Shown here in pieces: positions 50,596 to 59,608 of a stretch of DNA of 64,000 bases (its first letter is position 1; every line of letters starts with the position of its first letter). The DNA is from Stutzerimonas zhaodongensis (GTDB lineage: Bacteria; Pseudomonadota; Gammaproteobacteria; Pseudomonadales; Pseudomonadaceae). The stretch is taken from assembly GCF_003696365.1 (NCBI RefSeq), contig NZ_RFFM01000004.1:1-64000 (forward strand), given 5' to 3'. The translations under genes and the position numbers were made by a program. The notes under the pieces were generated by a model. The model was not told the DNA's origin. It saw nothing but the letters and a program-made list of their open reading frames with translations, and did not search any database.

Positions 50596-51174
50596 ATGCA
50601 ATCACCCGCACGAACAGGCAAGGCGAACGCCAGCCAGCTGCTTGGACTCGCCTTGCTGCTGGCCGGTCTCGCTTACCCATTCGTGGTGTATCTGGGCCTG
50701 GAGCACCTTTCGCCACGGCTATTCGCCGTACTGCTCGGCGCACTGTGGCTGGCCAGGTTGCTGAGCGGCAAGCAGACACCTCTCAACCGCACACTGGCAG
50801 TCATCGCCCTGCTGTTCTGCCTGCTCCTGGGCCTGGCGGGCGAGCCTGCGCTGCTGCGTTGGTACCCGGTGCTGATCAGCCTCGCACTTCTGGGCCTTTT
50901 TGCCGGCAGCCTCATGTCCGGAATGCCGATCATCGAGCGACTCGCGCGACTGAGCGAGCCTGAGCTTCCCGCTGCGGCGGTGCGCTATACACGGCAGGTG
51001 ACCTGGGTCTGGGTAGGGTATTTCATCATCAACGCCAGTATTGCGGGCGGTCTTGCGCTGTGGGCGCCGCTTAGCTGGTGGACGTTGTACACCGGGCTTA
51101 TCGCCTATCTCCTGATGGGGCTGCTGTTCGCCGGTGAGTGGCTGGTACGCCAGCGAGTCAGGAAGGATAAATGA
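50596..51174 (+). CDS. Small polytopic membrane protein of the polyene cluster (COG4648-like)
   Basis: 192 residues, about six hydrophobic spans (for example LLGLALLLAGLAYPFVVYLG and LLSWWTLYTGLIAYLLMGLLF-like). Similar uncharacterised membrane proteins sit between the ACPs and the ligase in other aryl polyene loci. The ATG at 50596 precedes MQSPARTGKAN; an upstream ATG at 50563 is possible, neither with a strong ribosome site. It ends with a 4-base overlap with the ligase gene. Role unknown; possibly anchoring the synthase at the membrane. Confidence 0.75.
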   Translation: MQSPARTGKANASQLLGLALLLAGLAYPFVVYLGLEHLSPRLFAVLLGALWLARLLSGKQTPLNRTLAVIALLFCLLLGLAGEPALLRWYPVLISLALLGLFAGSLMSGMPIIERLARLSEPELPAAAVRYTRQVTWVWVGYFIINASIAGGLALWAPLSWWTLYTGLIAYLLMGLLFAGEWLVRQRVRKDK

Positions 51175-52850
51175 ACTGGATTTCCCTGGAATACTTGCTG
51201 GATCAGGCGCCCAAGTCGCGCATGGTCGCAGTGGACCCCGTCCTTGAGCATGCCGAACTGCGCCTGCGTGCGCTGCGCCTGGCGGCCGGACTGCGTAATC
51301 GCGGTATCGTCAGGCTCGCCGTGCATCTGGAAGATGCCGGGGAACTGGCCGTAGCACTGCTCGGCGCCTGGCGTGCAGGGGTCACCGTATTGCTTCCGGC
51401 AGATCTGCAGCCGGCCAGTCGCACGCGCCTTGGCCATCAAACCGACCTCTGGCTGACGGACCATGACGGCGATGCCACGATTGCCGATCTGCTGGCCGAG
51501 CCGTTAGAGGGGGCAAAACTGGATCTCGACCAGTGCCGCTTGCTGCTGTGCACCTCCGGCTCCAGCGGCGAGCCGAAACTGATCGAGAAGCGCGTGCGCC
51601 AGCTCGCCAATGAAGTGGAAACACTCGAAGCCACTTGGGGCGCCGATCTTGCCCATGCCTGCGTAATATCCAGCGTTACGGCACAGCACATCTATGGATT
51701 GCTGTTCCGAGTACTCTGGCCATTGTGTGCCGGGCGCCCATTCCTGCGACGCGCGCAGCCCTTCTCCGAAGATATTCAGCGCGCCAGCCGCGAGCATACG
51801 AGTTTTTGCTGGGTAGCCAGCCCGGCGCTGCTCAAACGCATGGGTGAAAATCTTGACTGGCACGCCATGCGCAGCGTGCGCCTGGTGTTCTCCTCAGGTG
51901 GCCCTCTCGAGGCCGATGCCGGGAAACGTCTGCAGGAAAAGCTCGGTCAGCTACCGATCGAGATATACGGCAGCTCCGAGACGGGCGGCATCGCCTGGCG
52001 TCAGGGCGGCAGTCTGTGGCAGCCATTTCCTCCCGTATTACTGACCCAGGACGCACAAGGCGCGCTACGCATAGCCTCGCCGTTCCTGCCGCCAGGACAT
52101 GTCGAGCAGACAGCCGATGCAGCACGTATCGCGGACGATGGACGTTTCGAGCTGCTGGGGCGACTGGACCGAATCGTCAAGCTTGAAGAGAAACGCATCT
52201 CGCTACCGATGCTTGAGATAGCCATGGCGGCCCATCCCTTCGTCAGCGAAGCACGGCTGGGCGTAGTCAACGAAAACCGTGCCTATCTTGCCGCGCTTAT
52301 CGCGCTCAGCGAGGCCGGGCTGCACGCTCTGCGCAACGGCGGCCGACGCGCATTGACCGAAACCCTGCGCAAGCATCTGGCCGATCACTGCGAGGCATTG
52401 GCACTGCCTCGGCGCTGGCGCTTGCTGACCCGACTGCCCCACAACAGCCAGGGCAAGCTGCCACAAGCGCACGTCGACGCACTGCTGCAGGCGCCACGGC
52501 CTTTGCAGCCTGAGCGGCTCGGTACTGTCGAGGAAGCGGGTCAATGGCAGCTCCAGTTGGCGATACCGCCCGACCTGGCACATTTCACTGGCCACTTTCC
52601 CCATACGCCCGTTCTGCCCGGCGTGGTGCAGATTGACTGGGCCATCGGCCTGGCGCGCGAGCTGATGGAGGACCTGCCACCGTGCTTCAAGGGTATGGAG
52701 GTGCTGAAGTTCCAGCAGCTCGCCCGGCCAGGTGACCAACTGAACCTGACCCTGCGCTTTGACCGCGAACGCAACAAGTTGCACTTCGCTTACCGCAATG
52801 GCGAGGCAGCCTGCTCGTCCGGCCGTATTCTGCTGGGAGACAACCAGTGA
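51171..52850 (+). CDS. AMP-dependent acyl-ACP ligase fused to a FabZ-like dehydratase
   Basis: 559 residues with two domains. Residues 1-440 are an adenylating enzyme: P-loop LLLCTSGSSGEPKLIEK (125-140), core YGSSETGG (266-273) and the C-terminal catalytic lysine K429 in SQGKLPQAHV. Residues about 457-559 are a hotdog 3-hydroxyacyl-ACP dehydratase with GHFPHTPVLPGVVQIDW (474-490). It likely activates the aryl acid onto the ACP and dehydrates chain intermediates. In E. coli-type clusters these are separate genes, as I recall (ApeH, ApeI), so this fusion is a notable variant. Confidence 0.88.
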   Translation: MNWISLEYLLDQAPKSRMVAVDPVLEHAELRLRALRLAAGLRNRGIVRLAVHLEDAGELAVALLGAWRAGVTVLLPADLQPASRTRLGHQTDLWLTDHDGDATIADLLAEPLEGAKLDLDQCRLLLCTSGSSGEPKLIEKRVRQLANEVETLEATWGADLAHACVISSVTAQHIYGLLFRVLWPLCAGRPFLRRAQPFSEDIQRASREHTSFCWVASPALLKRMGENLDWHAMRSVRLVFSSGGPLEADAGKRLQEKLGQLPIEIYGSSETGGIAWRQGGSLWQPFPPVLLTQDAQGALRIASPFLPPGHVEQTADAARIADDGRFELLGRLDRIVKLEEKRISLPMLEIAMAAHPFVSEARLGVVNENRAYLAALIALSEAGLHALRNGGRRALTETLRKHLADHCEALALPRRWRLLTRLPHNSQGKLPQAHVDALLQAPRPLQPERLGTVEEAGQWQLQLAIPPDLAHFTGHFPHTPVLPGVVQIDWAIGLARELMEDLPPCFKGMEVLKFQQLARPGDQLNLTLRFDRERNKLHFAYRNGEAACSSGRILLGDNQ

Positions 52851-53674
52851 CCACCCTCGCTCCTAATGCATCCGCAGCAGTCGCACCACCCGCCGAACCC
52901 AGCGCTCATCAGCAGCTTTCGTTGCTCATCGACGACGACTGGTTCAAGCCCTGCGCGGTAGTGCCTGTCTACAACCATGAAAGAAGCCTGCCAGCGGTTC
53001 TCAGCACTCTACTAGCAGACGACCTGCACTGCATTCTCGTGGACGATGGCTCCAGCGCCGCCGCGGCAGAGGTCATCGACAGGCTGGCACAACAGCAGTC
53101 GGTCCATCTTGTGCGTCACGCTCAAAATCAGGGCAAGGGCGCTGCGGTTGCATCCGGATTGCGGGAGGCCCATCGACTGGGCTTCAGTCATGCCCTGCAG
53201 GTCGATGCAGACGGGCAGCATGATTTAGGCACGGTTCCGCTGTTTCTCGACCGCGCCAGCCAGGCCCCGGACGCCGTCATCTGCGGTTATCCGCAATACG
53301 ATTCCAGCGTGCCCAAAGGCCGGCTCTATGCGCGCTACCTGACCCACATATGGGTCTGGATCAATACGCTGTCTCTTTCGATCCGCGACTCGATGTGCGG
53401 CTTCCGGGTTTACCCGCTGCGCCAGACGTTGGCATTGCTCGACTCGACCGATCTTGGCAAGCGAATGGATTTCGACACCGAGATTCTGGTGCGCTTGCAC
53501 TGGCGCCAGCAACCCATGGTCTGGCTTCCAACCAGCGTCCACTATCCGGCCGATGGGATTTCGCACTTTCACCTGTGGCGAGACAACGTATTGATTTCCT
53601 CGATGCACGCGCGCCTGTTTGGCGGCATGCTGCTGCGTGCGCCAAAGCTGATATGGAGCAGGTGGCACGGATGA
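52847..53674 (+). CDS. Family 2 glycosyltransferase
   Basis: 275-residue GT-A fold enzyme. N-terminal AVVPVYNHERSLP start of the GT2 fold, DDGSS nucleotide motif and the DxD-like QVDADGQHDL. No large membrane segments except a weak C-terminal one. In E. coli aryl polyene loci the glycosyltransferase and an acyltransferase are one polypeptide (ApeJ), while here they are two overlapping genes. Probable role: adding a sugar in the lipid anchor. Confidence 0.87.
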   Translation: MTTLAPNASAAVAPPAEPSAHQQLSLLIDDDWFKPCAVVPVYNHERSLPAVLSTLLADDLHCILVDDGSSAAAAEVIDRLAQQQSVHLVRHAQNQGKGAAVASGLREAHRLGFSHALQVDADGQHDLGTVPLFLDRASQAPDAVICGYPQYDSSVPKGRLYARYLTHIWVWINTLSLSIRDSMCGFRVYPLRQTLALLDSTDLGKRMDFDTEILVRLHWRQQPMVWLPTSVHYPADGISHFHLWRDNVLISSMHARLFGGMLLRAPKLIWSRWHG

Positions 53675-54612
53675 GTCGGGACGGCACAAATGGCGCCCAC
53701 TGGGCCGGGCACCGCGAGCGCGGCAGCTTTGCGTTGATGAGACTTACGGCATGGGCCGTTCGAGTGCTTGGCCGCAAGCCGATGGTGCCGTTGCTTTACA
53801 TGATAGTGCTGTATTTCTACCTGTTTGGCCGAAGTGCACGCCATAGCGCCTGGGCTTATCAACGTAATCTCGCCAACTGGAGCGGACGCGCCGAGCTGAC
53901 GCCGAGCGCAGGCTCGGTGTATCGCCAGTTCATCGCCTTCGCCGACACACTGCTGGACAAGCTTGATGTATGGGGGGGCCGTCTGTCGCTGGATCGACTG
54001 GTTCTGCATGACGATGCCAACCTGCATTCCGTCTTGAAAGCCCCACGCGGGCAGCTGCTGGTTGGCTCGCATCTGGGCAATCTGGAGATCTGCCGTGCGC
54101 TGGCGGAGTTGGGCCGCAAAGTAGAAATGAACGTACTGGTCCACACCCGCCACGCCGAGCAGTTCAACCGACTGCTGAGCGAATCGGGCGCAAACAACCT
54201 CCGGCTGATCCAGGTCAGCGAGCTGGACCCGGCGACCATGATGGAGCTTTCGCAGCGACTGGACGCAGGCGAATGGCTGGCAATCGCCGGTGATCGCGTC
54301 CCGCTTCATGGCGCACGCATCGCGACTGCGGATTTCCTTGGTCAGCCAGCGAATTTCCCACAGGGTCCCTGGCTGCTGGCGGGGTTGTTGCAATGCCCGG
54401 CGAATCTTCTGTTCTGCCTGAAACATGGGCAACAATTTCATGTACACCTGGAGTCCTTCGCAGAATGCATACAATGGCGCCGCGGCGAACGCGATGCAGT
54501 GGTGCAGCAGTGGGTGCAGCGCTATGCGGACCGCCTGGCGGCTCGTTGCCTGGAAGCCCCTTTGCAATGGTTCAATTTCTACCCTTTCTGGAACACTCAT
54601 GAACAACGCTGA
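53671..54612 (+). CDS. LpxL/HtrB-like lysophospholipid acyltransferase
   Basis: 313 residues. One N-terminal membrane anchor (about 36-50, VPLLYMIVLYFYLFG) and the HX4E active site (SHLGNLEICRAL) of the lauroyl/myristoyl transferase family. The frame is open from 53350 inside the glycosyltransferase gene, but ATG at 53671 forms an ATGA overlap with its stop and opens a normal protein. Likely transfers the polyene acid or a fatty acid to the sugar-lipid. Confidence 0.87.
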   Translation: MSRDGTNGAHWAGHRERGSFALMRLTAWAVRVLGRKPMVPLLYMIVLYFYLFGRSARHSAWAYQRNLANWSGRAELTPSAGSVYRQFIAFADTLLDKLDVWGGRLSLDRLVLHDDANLHSVLKAPRGQLLVGSHLGNLEICRALAELGRKVEMNVLVHTRHAEQFNRLLSESGANNLRLIQVSELDPATMMELSQRLDAGEWLAIAGDRVPLHGARIATADFLGQPANFPQGPWLLAGLLQCPANLLFCLKHGQQFHVHLESFAECIQWRRGERDAVVQQWVQRYADRLAARCLEAPLQWFNFYPFWNTHEQR

Positions 54613-56137
54613 GGCTGTGATCTTTGGGGAGCACCACCTGCGCATTGAAGATCTGCTGGCGGTTGCCCAAGGCAGAGCACCCGCGCGCCTGCAGACCGAT
54701 ACGGCCTTTCGCGAGCGGATCGCCCGAGGTGCTCAGTTCCTCGACTCTCTGCTCGATCGCGAAGGGGTGATCTACGGTGTAACCACCGGCTACGGCGATT
54801 CCTGCGTGGTGGCAGTACCCTTGCATCAAGTCGAGGCGCTTCCGCAGCACCTGTTCACGTTTCACGGGTGCGGCCTGGGCAAGCTGCTCGACGCCGAAGC
54901 GACGCGCGCAGTGCTCGGTGCGCGTCTGCGTTCGCTGACCCACGGCATGTCGGGCGTGCGGATCGAGCTGCTCGAACGCATGCAGGCGTTTCTCGAGCAC
55001 GACGTGCTGCCGCTGATCCCGGAAGAAGGCTCGGTAGGCGCCAGTGGTGATCTGACGCCGCTGTCCTATGTCGCCGCGACACTGGCTGGCGAGCGAAATG
55101 TCATGTATCGCGGCGAGCGCGTCAGCGCGGCGCAGGTGCATCGGCAGCTCGGCTGGACGCCGCTGACCCTGCGCCCCAAAGAGGCGCTGGCGCTGATGAA
55201 CGGCACCGCGGTGATGACCGGGCTGGCCTGCCTCGCCTACGCTCGCGCCGATTACCTGCTAAAGCTGGCGACCCGCATCACCGCGCTTAATGTCGTTGCG
55301 CTGGAAGGCAATCCAGAGCATTTCGACGAGCGCCTGTTTGCCGCCAAACCGCACCCGGGGCAGATGCAAGTGGCTGCATGGATTCGCCAGGATCTGGCCA
55401 TCGACGCACCGACCCCGCCTTTGCATCGCCTTCAGGACCGCTATTCGTTACGCTGCGCGCCGCATGTGCTCGGGGTACTGGCCGACAGCCTGGGACTGCT
55501 GCGGCAATTCATCGAGACGGAATTGAACAGCGCCAATGACAACCCGATCATCGACGCCGATAACGAACGCGTTCTGCACGGCGGGCACTTCTACGGAGGC
55601 CATATCGCCTTCGCGATGGACAGTTTGAAGAACCTTGTCGCCAACGTCGCCGATCTGCTCGACCGTCAGCTCGCCTTGCTGGTCGACACTCGCTACAACC
55701 ACGGCTTGCCCAGCAATCTGTCCGGCGCACCTGAAGCCACGGCAATGATCAACCATGGCTTCAAGGCGGTGCAGATCGGCGCCAGCGCCTGGACAGCAGA
55801 AGCCCTGAAGAACAGCATGCCGGCCAGTGTTTTCTCACGCTCTACCGAATGCCACAACCAGGACAAGGTAAGCATGGGAACCATCGCCGCACGCGACGCC
55901 CTGCGCAGTCTGGAGCTGACCGAGCAGGTGGCAGCCGCCACGCTGATTGCGGCGAACCAGGGCGTCTGGCTGCGCCAGCGTCAGCCGGGCACGCGAGCAT
56001 TACCGGCACCGCTCGCGCTGATGCATGAAGCACTCGCAGAAGACTTTTCACCACTCATCGAAGACCGGGCGCTGGAAAGCGAACTGCGCCTGTGCCTCGA
56101 GCGAATTCGTGCCCAGCACTGGGGGCTTTATGCGTAA
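54599..56137 (+). CDS. Aromatic amino acid ammonia-lyase family protein (HAL/TAL/PAL)
   Basis: 512 residues with the MIO-forming triad A148-S149-G150 in GSVGASGDLTPLSY, catalytic tyrosine Y59 in VIYGVTTGYGD and the downstream GNPEHFDE and NSANDNPI blocks. In the cluster context it should supply a cinnamate-type aryl starter by deaminating Tyr or Phe. The selectivity pair (His-Leu in R. sphaeroides TAL, Phe-Leu in PAL, Ser-His in HAL) is F88-H89 here, so the substrate is not certain. The frame is open from 54425; ATG at 54599 is chosen. It overlaps both neighbours. Confidence 0.9.
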   Translation: MNNAEAVIFGEHHLRIEDLLAVAQGRAPARLQTDTAFRERIARGAQFLDSLLDREGVIYGVTTGYGDSCVVAVPLHQVEALPQHLFTFHGCGLGKLLDAEATRAVLGARLRSLTHGMSGVRIELLERMQAFLEHDVLPLIPEEGSVGASGDLTPLSYVAATLAGERNVMYRGERVSAAQVHRQLGWTPLTLRPKEALALMNGTAVMTGLACLAYARADYLLKLATRITALNVVALEGNPEHFDERLFAAKPHPGQMQVAAWIRQDLAIDAPTPPLHRLQDRYSLRCAPHVLGVLADSLGLLRQFIETELNSANDNPIIDADNERVLHGGHFYGGHIAFAMDSLKNLVANVADLLDRQLALLVDTRYNHGLPSNLSGAPEATAMINHGFKAVQIGASAWTAEALKNSMPASVFSRSTECHNQDKVSMGTIAARDALRSLELTEQVAAATLIAANQGVWLRQRQPGTRALPAPLALMHEALAEDFSPLIEDRALESELRLCLERIRAQHWGLYA

Positions 56138-56555
56138 AGAGGGTGTGCTGCAGGCCGAGGCGGAGATACTGGTGCCGTTCTTTGACGTCGACTCGATGGA
56201 TGTCGTCTGGCATGGACACTACGTCAAATATTTCGAAGTCGCGCGCTGCGCTCTGCTCGACCATATAGGCCACAACTATACGCAGATGAGGGACGCAGGC
56301 TTCGCATGGCCGATCATAGACATCCAGCTGCGCTACGTGCGCGGCGCACGCTTCAATCAGCGCATCGTTGTCCGCGCTGATCTTGTGGAGTGGGAGAATC
56401 GTCTGAAAATCAACTACCTGATCAGCGATGCCGAAACGGGCGAACGCATGACGCGCGGCAGCAGCGTGCAGGTTGCGGTAGAGATCGCCAGCCGCGAGAT
56501 GCTGTTGGCCTCGCCGAAGGTCTTCGTCGACGCTGTGGAACGAGCCTTAAAATGA
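56130..56555 (+). CDS. Acyl-CoA/ACP thioesterase, 4-hydroxybenzoyl-CoA thioesterase type
   Basis: 141-residue hotdog thioesterase. The catalytic aspartate lies in PFFDVDSMDVVWHGHYVKYFE and the DLVEWENRLKINY strand is typical. It probably releases or edits acyl chains in the polyene pathway (ApeK-like role). Start ATG with GGGGG upstream, 8 bp overlap with the ammonia-lyase gene. Confidence 0.9.
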   Translation: MRKEGVLQAEAEILVPFFDVDSMDVVWHGHYVKYFEVARCALLDHIGHNYTQMRDAGFAWPIIDIQLRYVRGARFNQRIVVRADLVEWENRLKINYLISDAETGERMTRGSSVQVAVEIASREMLLASPKVFVDAVERALK

Positions 56556-57172
56556 TGAGGCTGTTCAAGCTGACCGCCCGAACGCTGTTTTCCATGGGCA
56601 TGCTATTTTCCATGACTGTCGCTCGCGCCGACGCCTTCGATCTGGCGCAACTCAGCCGCCAGCTGAGCGAGCCTGAAGTCGTGCGGGGCAGCTTTGTTCA
56701 GGAGAAATATCTGCGCGCACTTCCTCAACCGCTCGTCAGCACCGGCACCTTCGTGCTGGCGCGGGACCGCGGTCTGCTCTGGTTGCTGCGCGAGCCTATG
56801 CAGCAGGACTATCGCATCAGTGGCACGGGCATCGCCCGACGAAACGGCAGCGGTTGGCAGCAGAGCGATCAGCCGACTCCTGCGGCTCGCCAGAACGATC
56901 TGTTCCTCGCCGTGCTGCATGGAAATACCGAAGCCCTGCAGCGGGATTTCGAACTGGAACTCAACGGCGATTCGCACACATGGGCGTTAACTCTGACGCC
57001 GCGCTCGAAACTGCTTGGGCAGATCTTTACCCGCATTCTAATTCAGGGCAGCGCCACGGCCGAACGCGTCGAATTGCTCGAGGCACAGGGCGACAGCACC
57101 TTGATGCTGCTGACCGACATCCAGATCGACGACCAGCTGGACCCAAGCGAACTGCATGACCTCGCCAACTGA
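56552..57172 (+). CDS. LolA-like outer-membrane lipoprotein carrier
   Basis: 206 residues with a signal peptide (MMRLFKLTARTLFSMGMLFS..., cut near ARADAF), so periplasmic. The rest is a LolA-type half-barrel (EVVRGSFVQEKYLRALPQPL) that binds acyl chains in a hydrophobic groove. Presumed to ferry the polyene lipid from the MMPL exporter to the outer membrane. ATGA overlap with the thioesterase stop; 17-bp overlap with the exporter gene. Confidence 0.87.
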   Translation: MMRLFKLTARTLFSMGMLFSMTVARADAFDLAQLSRQLSEPEVVRGSFVQEKYLRALPQPLVSTGTFVLARDRGLLWLLREPMQQDYRISGTGIARRNGSGWQQSDQPTPAARQNDLFLAVLHGNTEALQRDFELELNGDSHTWALTLTPRSKLLGQIFTRILIQGSATAERVELLEAQGDSTLMLLTDIQIDDQLDPSELHDLAN

Positions 57173-59495
57173 CAAAGCGCTCAGGCTACCGTCCTGGCTT
57201 TCCTCTCTGTTCTTCCTGGCGCTGCTTGGGCTCATTGCGCTGACGGCCTGGCAGTGGCGCGACGGGCCGCCGGTCAACGCCAATCTTCTGCAGCTATTGC
57301 CCAGTGGCGCGCCCGGTGAACTGGAGCAGTTGGCCGAGAAACGCGTGCAGGAACCGCTGAACCGCGACCTGATGTTGCTCATCCACCATCCGGACGAAGA
57401 ATCGGCTCTCTCACTGGCTGCCGAAGTCTCGGACAGGCTCAGGGCAACCGGTCTGTTCGCGGAAGTTCGCCGCTCCGTGCAGACTGACCTGCCAGCGTTG
57501 CGTCAGCAATTGCTCGATCAGCGTCTGGTCCTGCTCGATCGAGCCAGTCGGGAGGCCCTGATCGCCTCGCCGGCAGAGTTCATCGCACAGCGGCTGGAGC
57601 GCTTGTACAGCCCATTCGAAGGCACAAGCCTGATCCCGGTCGAGCAAGACTGGTTCGGCCTTGCCGATCTGACGCAACGGCAGCTACCGCAGCCCGGCCA
57701 TATCCATCCGCGTCTCGACGGGTTGCTGGTGGCCGAACACAAAGGACAGCACTGGGCCGTGATTCACGCGCAAACGCACGGTGATGCGTTCGATGATCAG
57801 CTTCCGCTTCAGGTCGACAATGAAGTCACTGCGGCTCGTCAGCTGGTTGAGGCACAGCAGGGCGAACTGCTGGCGGCAGGCGGGATGCTGCATGCCGCTC
57901 ATGCTCAGCGCCAGGCGCGCGAGGAAGCGAGCCTGATCGGCAGCGTATCGCTGGTCGCCACGCTTGCACTGTTGCATCTGCTGTTTCGCACGCCACGGGT
58001 GTTACTGGTTGCGCTGCCAGTAGTGGTAGGTGCGCTCAGTGGCGCCGCAGCCTGCATCGCACTGTTCGGGAGTATCCACGTGCTGACGCTCGTACTGGGC
58101 GCGAGCCTGGTTGGAGTGAGCATCGACTTTCCCCTGCATTACCTATCCAAGAGCTGGACACTACAACCGTGGCAGGCGTACCGAGCCTTGCGTCTGACTC
58201 TTCCAGGCCTGGCACTGGCGCTGGCGACCAATGTCATTGGCTACCTGGCCATGGCTTTCACTCCATTCCCGGCGCTGGGTCAGGTTGCGGTGTTTTCCGC
58301 CGCTGGGTTGCTCGGGGCCTTTGCCTGCGCCACCTGTCTGTTGCCAGCGCTCCTGGATGCCCCTCTGGAGCCTTGGGCAGCGCCACTGGGCTGGGCCAAA
58401 CGTGGGCTGGAGGTCCGCCAAGCTCTGCTGCGGCGGGTTCCGGCGCCCTGGCTGCTGGTCGCATTCGTAGTGTTCTGCATCGCGGGAATCAGTCAGGTCT
58501 CCTTCACCGACGATCTACGCCAGTGGACCAGCCGCGCGCCTGTGCTACAGCAGCAGGCACAGCAGATCGGACGGATCACAGGTTTCGAGCCCACCAGCCA
58601 GTATTTTCTGACTCATGCCGACAATCCTGACGAGCTGCTAGCGCGGCAGGAGGCACTGAGCGCACGCCTCGATGAGCTGGTTGCCGACCAACAGCTGCAC
58701 GGTTACCTCGCACTTAGCCAGCTGATCGCTCCAGCGGCCTCACAGGAAATCCTCCACCTGGCGCTGCCGCGCTTGCTCGAAGCCAGCCAGCCGCTGTTGG
58801 ATCTAGGGGTGAGCACTGCCATGCTGCAAGCTGAACTCGCCGAATTGCTGGCTGAGCCGGTCGTCAGCCTCGATCAGGTGCTTGCAGGGCCGCTCGCCGA
58901 GCCCTGGCGCCCGTTATGGCTGGGTGCTCTACCCGACGGCTCGGTTGCCGGACTGATCACCCTGCAAGGCCTTCGCGACAGTGCGGCCCTGCAGGGCCTG
59001 GCTGAGGGCATTGGCGAAACCCAGCTCATAGACCGACCAGCCGAACTCAATCGGCTGTTTGCCGAAACTCAGCGCCACGCCGCTCTTCTCAAGCTGCTCT
59101 CCGCCGCGCTTATCTTTGCCCTTCTGTGTTTACCGTTCGGTTGGCGAGGTGCATTGCGTTGCCTGACCGTTCCGTTGTTGGCAGCCATGGGAAGCCTGGC
59201 GTGCCTTGGCTGGCTGGGCCAGCCCCTGACCCTCTTCGGTCTTTTTGGACTGCTGCTGGTCACCGCGATCGGTGTGGACTACGCCATCCTCATGCGCGAA
59301 CGCATCGGCGGCACTGCGGTGAGTCTGGTTGGCACCCTGCTGGCCGCAGTGACCACCTGGCTGTCGTTTGGCCTGCTGGCCTTGTCGAGCACCCCAGCAG
59401 TGAGCAACTTCGGCCTCGCGGTGGGGCTCGGACTGATGTTCGCGTTCCTGCTGGCACCGTGGGCCGCAGAACCGGAGCGGCAACCCATATGCTGA
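57156..59495 (+). CDS. MMPL/RND family exporter
   Basis: 779-residue inner-membrane protein with about 12 membrane spans in two repeats, each with a large periplasmic loop (about residues 35-265 and 460-640). Repeat 1 core SLVATLALLHLLFRTPRVLL and repeat 2 core AALLKLLSAALIFALLCLPF mark the first helix bundle of each half. MMPL proteins export lipids by proton motive force; cluster position supports polyene-lipid export. Confidence 0.92.
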   Translation: MTSPTDKALRLPSWLSSLFFLALLGLIALTAWQWRDGPPVNANLLQLLPSGAPGELEQLAEKRVQEPLNRDLMLLIHHPDEESALSLAAEVSDRLRATGLFAEVRRSVQTDLPALRQQLLDQRLVLLDRASREALIASPAEFIAQRLERLYSPFEGTSLIPVEQDWFGLADLTQRQLPQPGHIHPRLDGLLVAEHKGQHWAVIHAQTHGDAFDDQLPLQVDNEVTAARQLVEAQQGELLAAGGMLHAAHAQRQAREEASLIGSVSLVATLALLHLLFRTPRVLLVALPVVVGALSGAAACIALFGSIHVLTLVLGASLVGVSIDFPLHYLSKSWTLQPWQAYRALRLTLPGLALALATNVIGYLAMAFTPFPALGQVAVFSAAGLLGAFACATCLLPALLDAPLEPWAAPLGWAKRGLEVRQALLRRVPAPWLLVAFVVFCIAGISQVSFTDDLRQWTSRAPVLQQQAQQIGRITGFEPTSQYFLTHADNPDELLARQEALSARLDELVADQQLHGYLALSQLIAPAASQEILHLALPRLLEASQPLLDLGVSTAMLQAELAELLAEPVVSLDQVLAGPLAEPWRPLWLGALPDGSVAGLITLQGLRDSAALQGLAEGIGETQLIDRPAELNRLFAETQRHAALLKLLSAALIFALLCLPFGWRGALRCLTVPLLAAMGSLACLGWLGQPLTLFGLFGLLLVTAIGVDYAILMRERIGGTAVSLVGTLLAAVTTWLSFGLLALSSTPAVSNFGLAVGLGLMFAFLLAPWAAEPERQPIC

Positions 59496-59578
59496 CGTGC
59501 GACTGCCCCGCGTGTGGCGGTCGCACAACTGGTCGCGCACTGCTTCAATCGAATGAAAGTATTTCCCGCCGGCGATAG
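59489..59578 (+). CDS. Possible 29-residue CxC-x2-C small protein
   Basis: ATG at 59489 overlaps the exporter stop (ATGCTGA), with a GGAGCGG ribosome site 9 nt upstream. It encodes a small peptide beginning MLTCDCPACGG with three cysteines in metal-binding-like spacing and a basic end. It fills most of the 113-bp gap before the next gene. It may be real or chance. Confidence 0.3.
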   Translation: MLTCDCPACGGRTTGRALLQSNESISRRR

Positions 59579-59608
59579 CCGGATTCTGCCACCTGTCGAG
59601 TCGAATAC

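Noticed and set aside
53350..53670. Upstream extension of the LpxL-like acyltransferase
   Set aside because: The extension lies out of frame over the glycosyltransferase gene; the ATG at 53671 in ATGA overlap is a normal coupled start.
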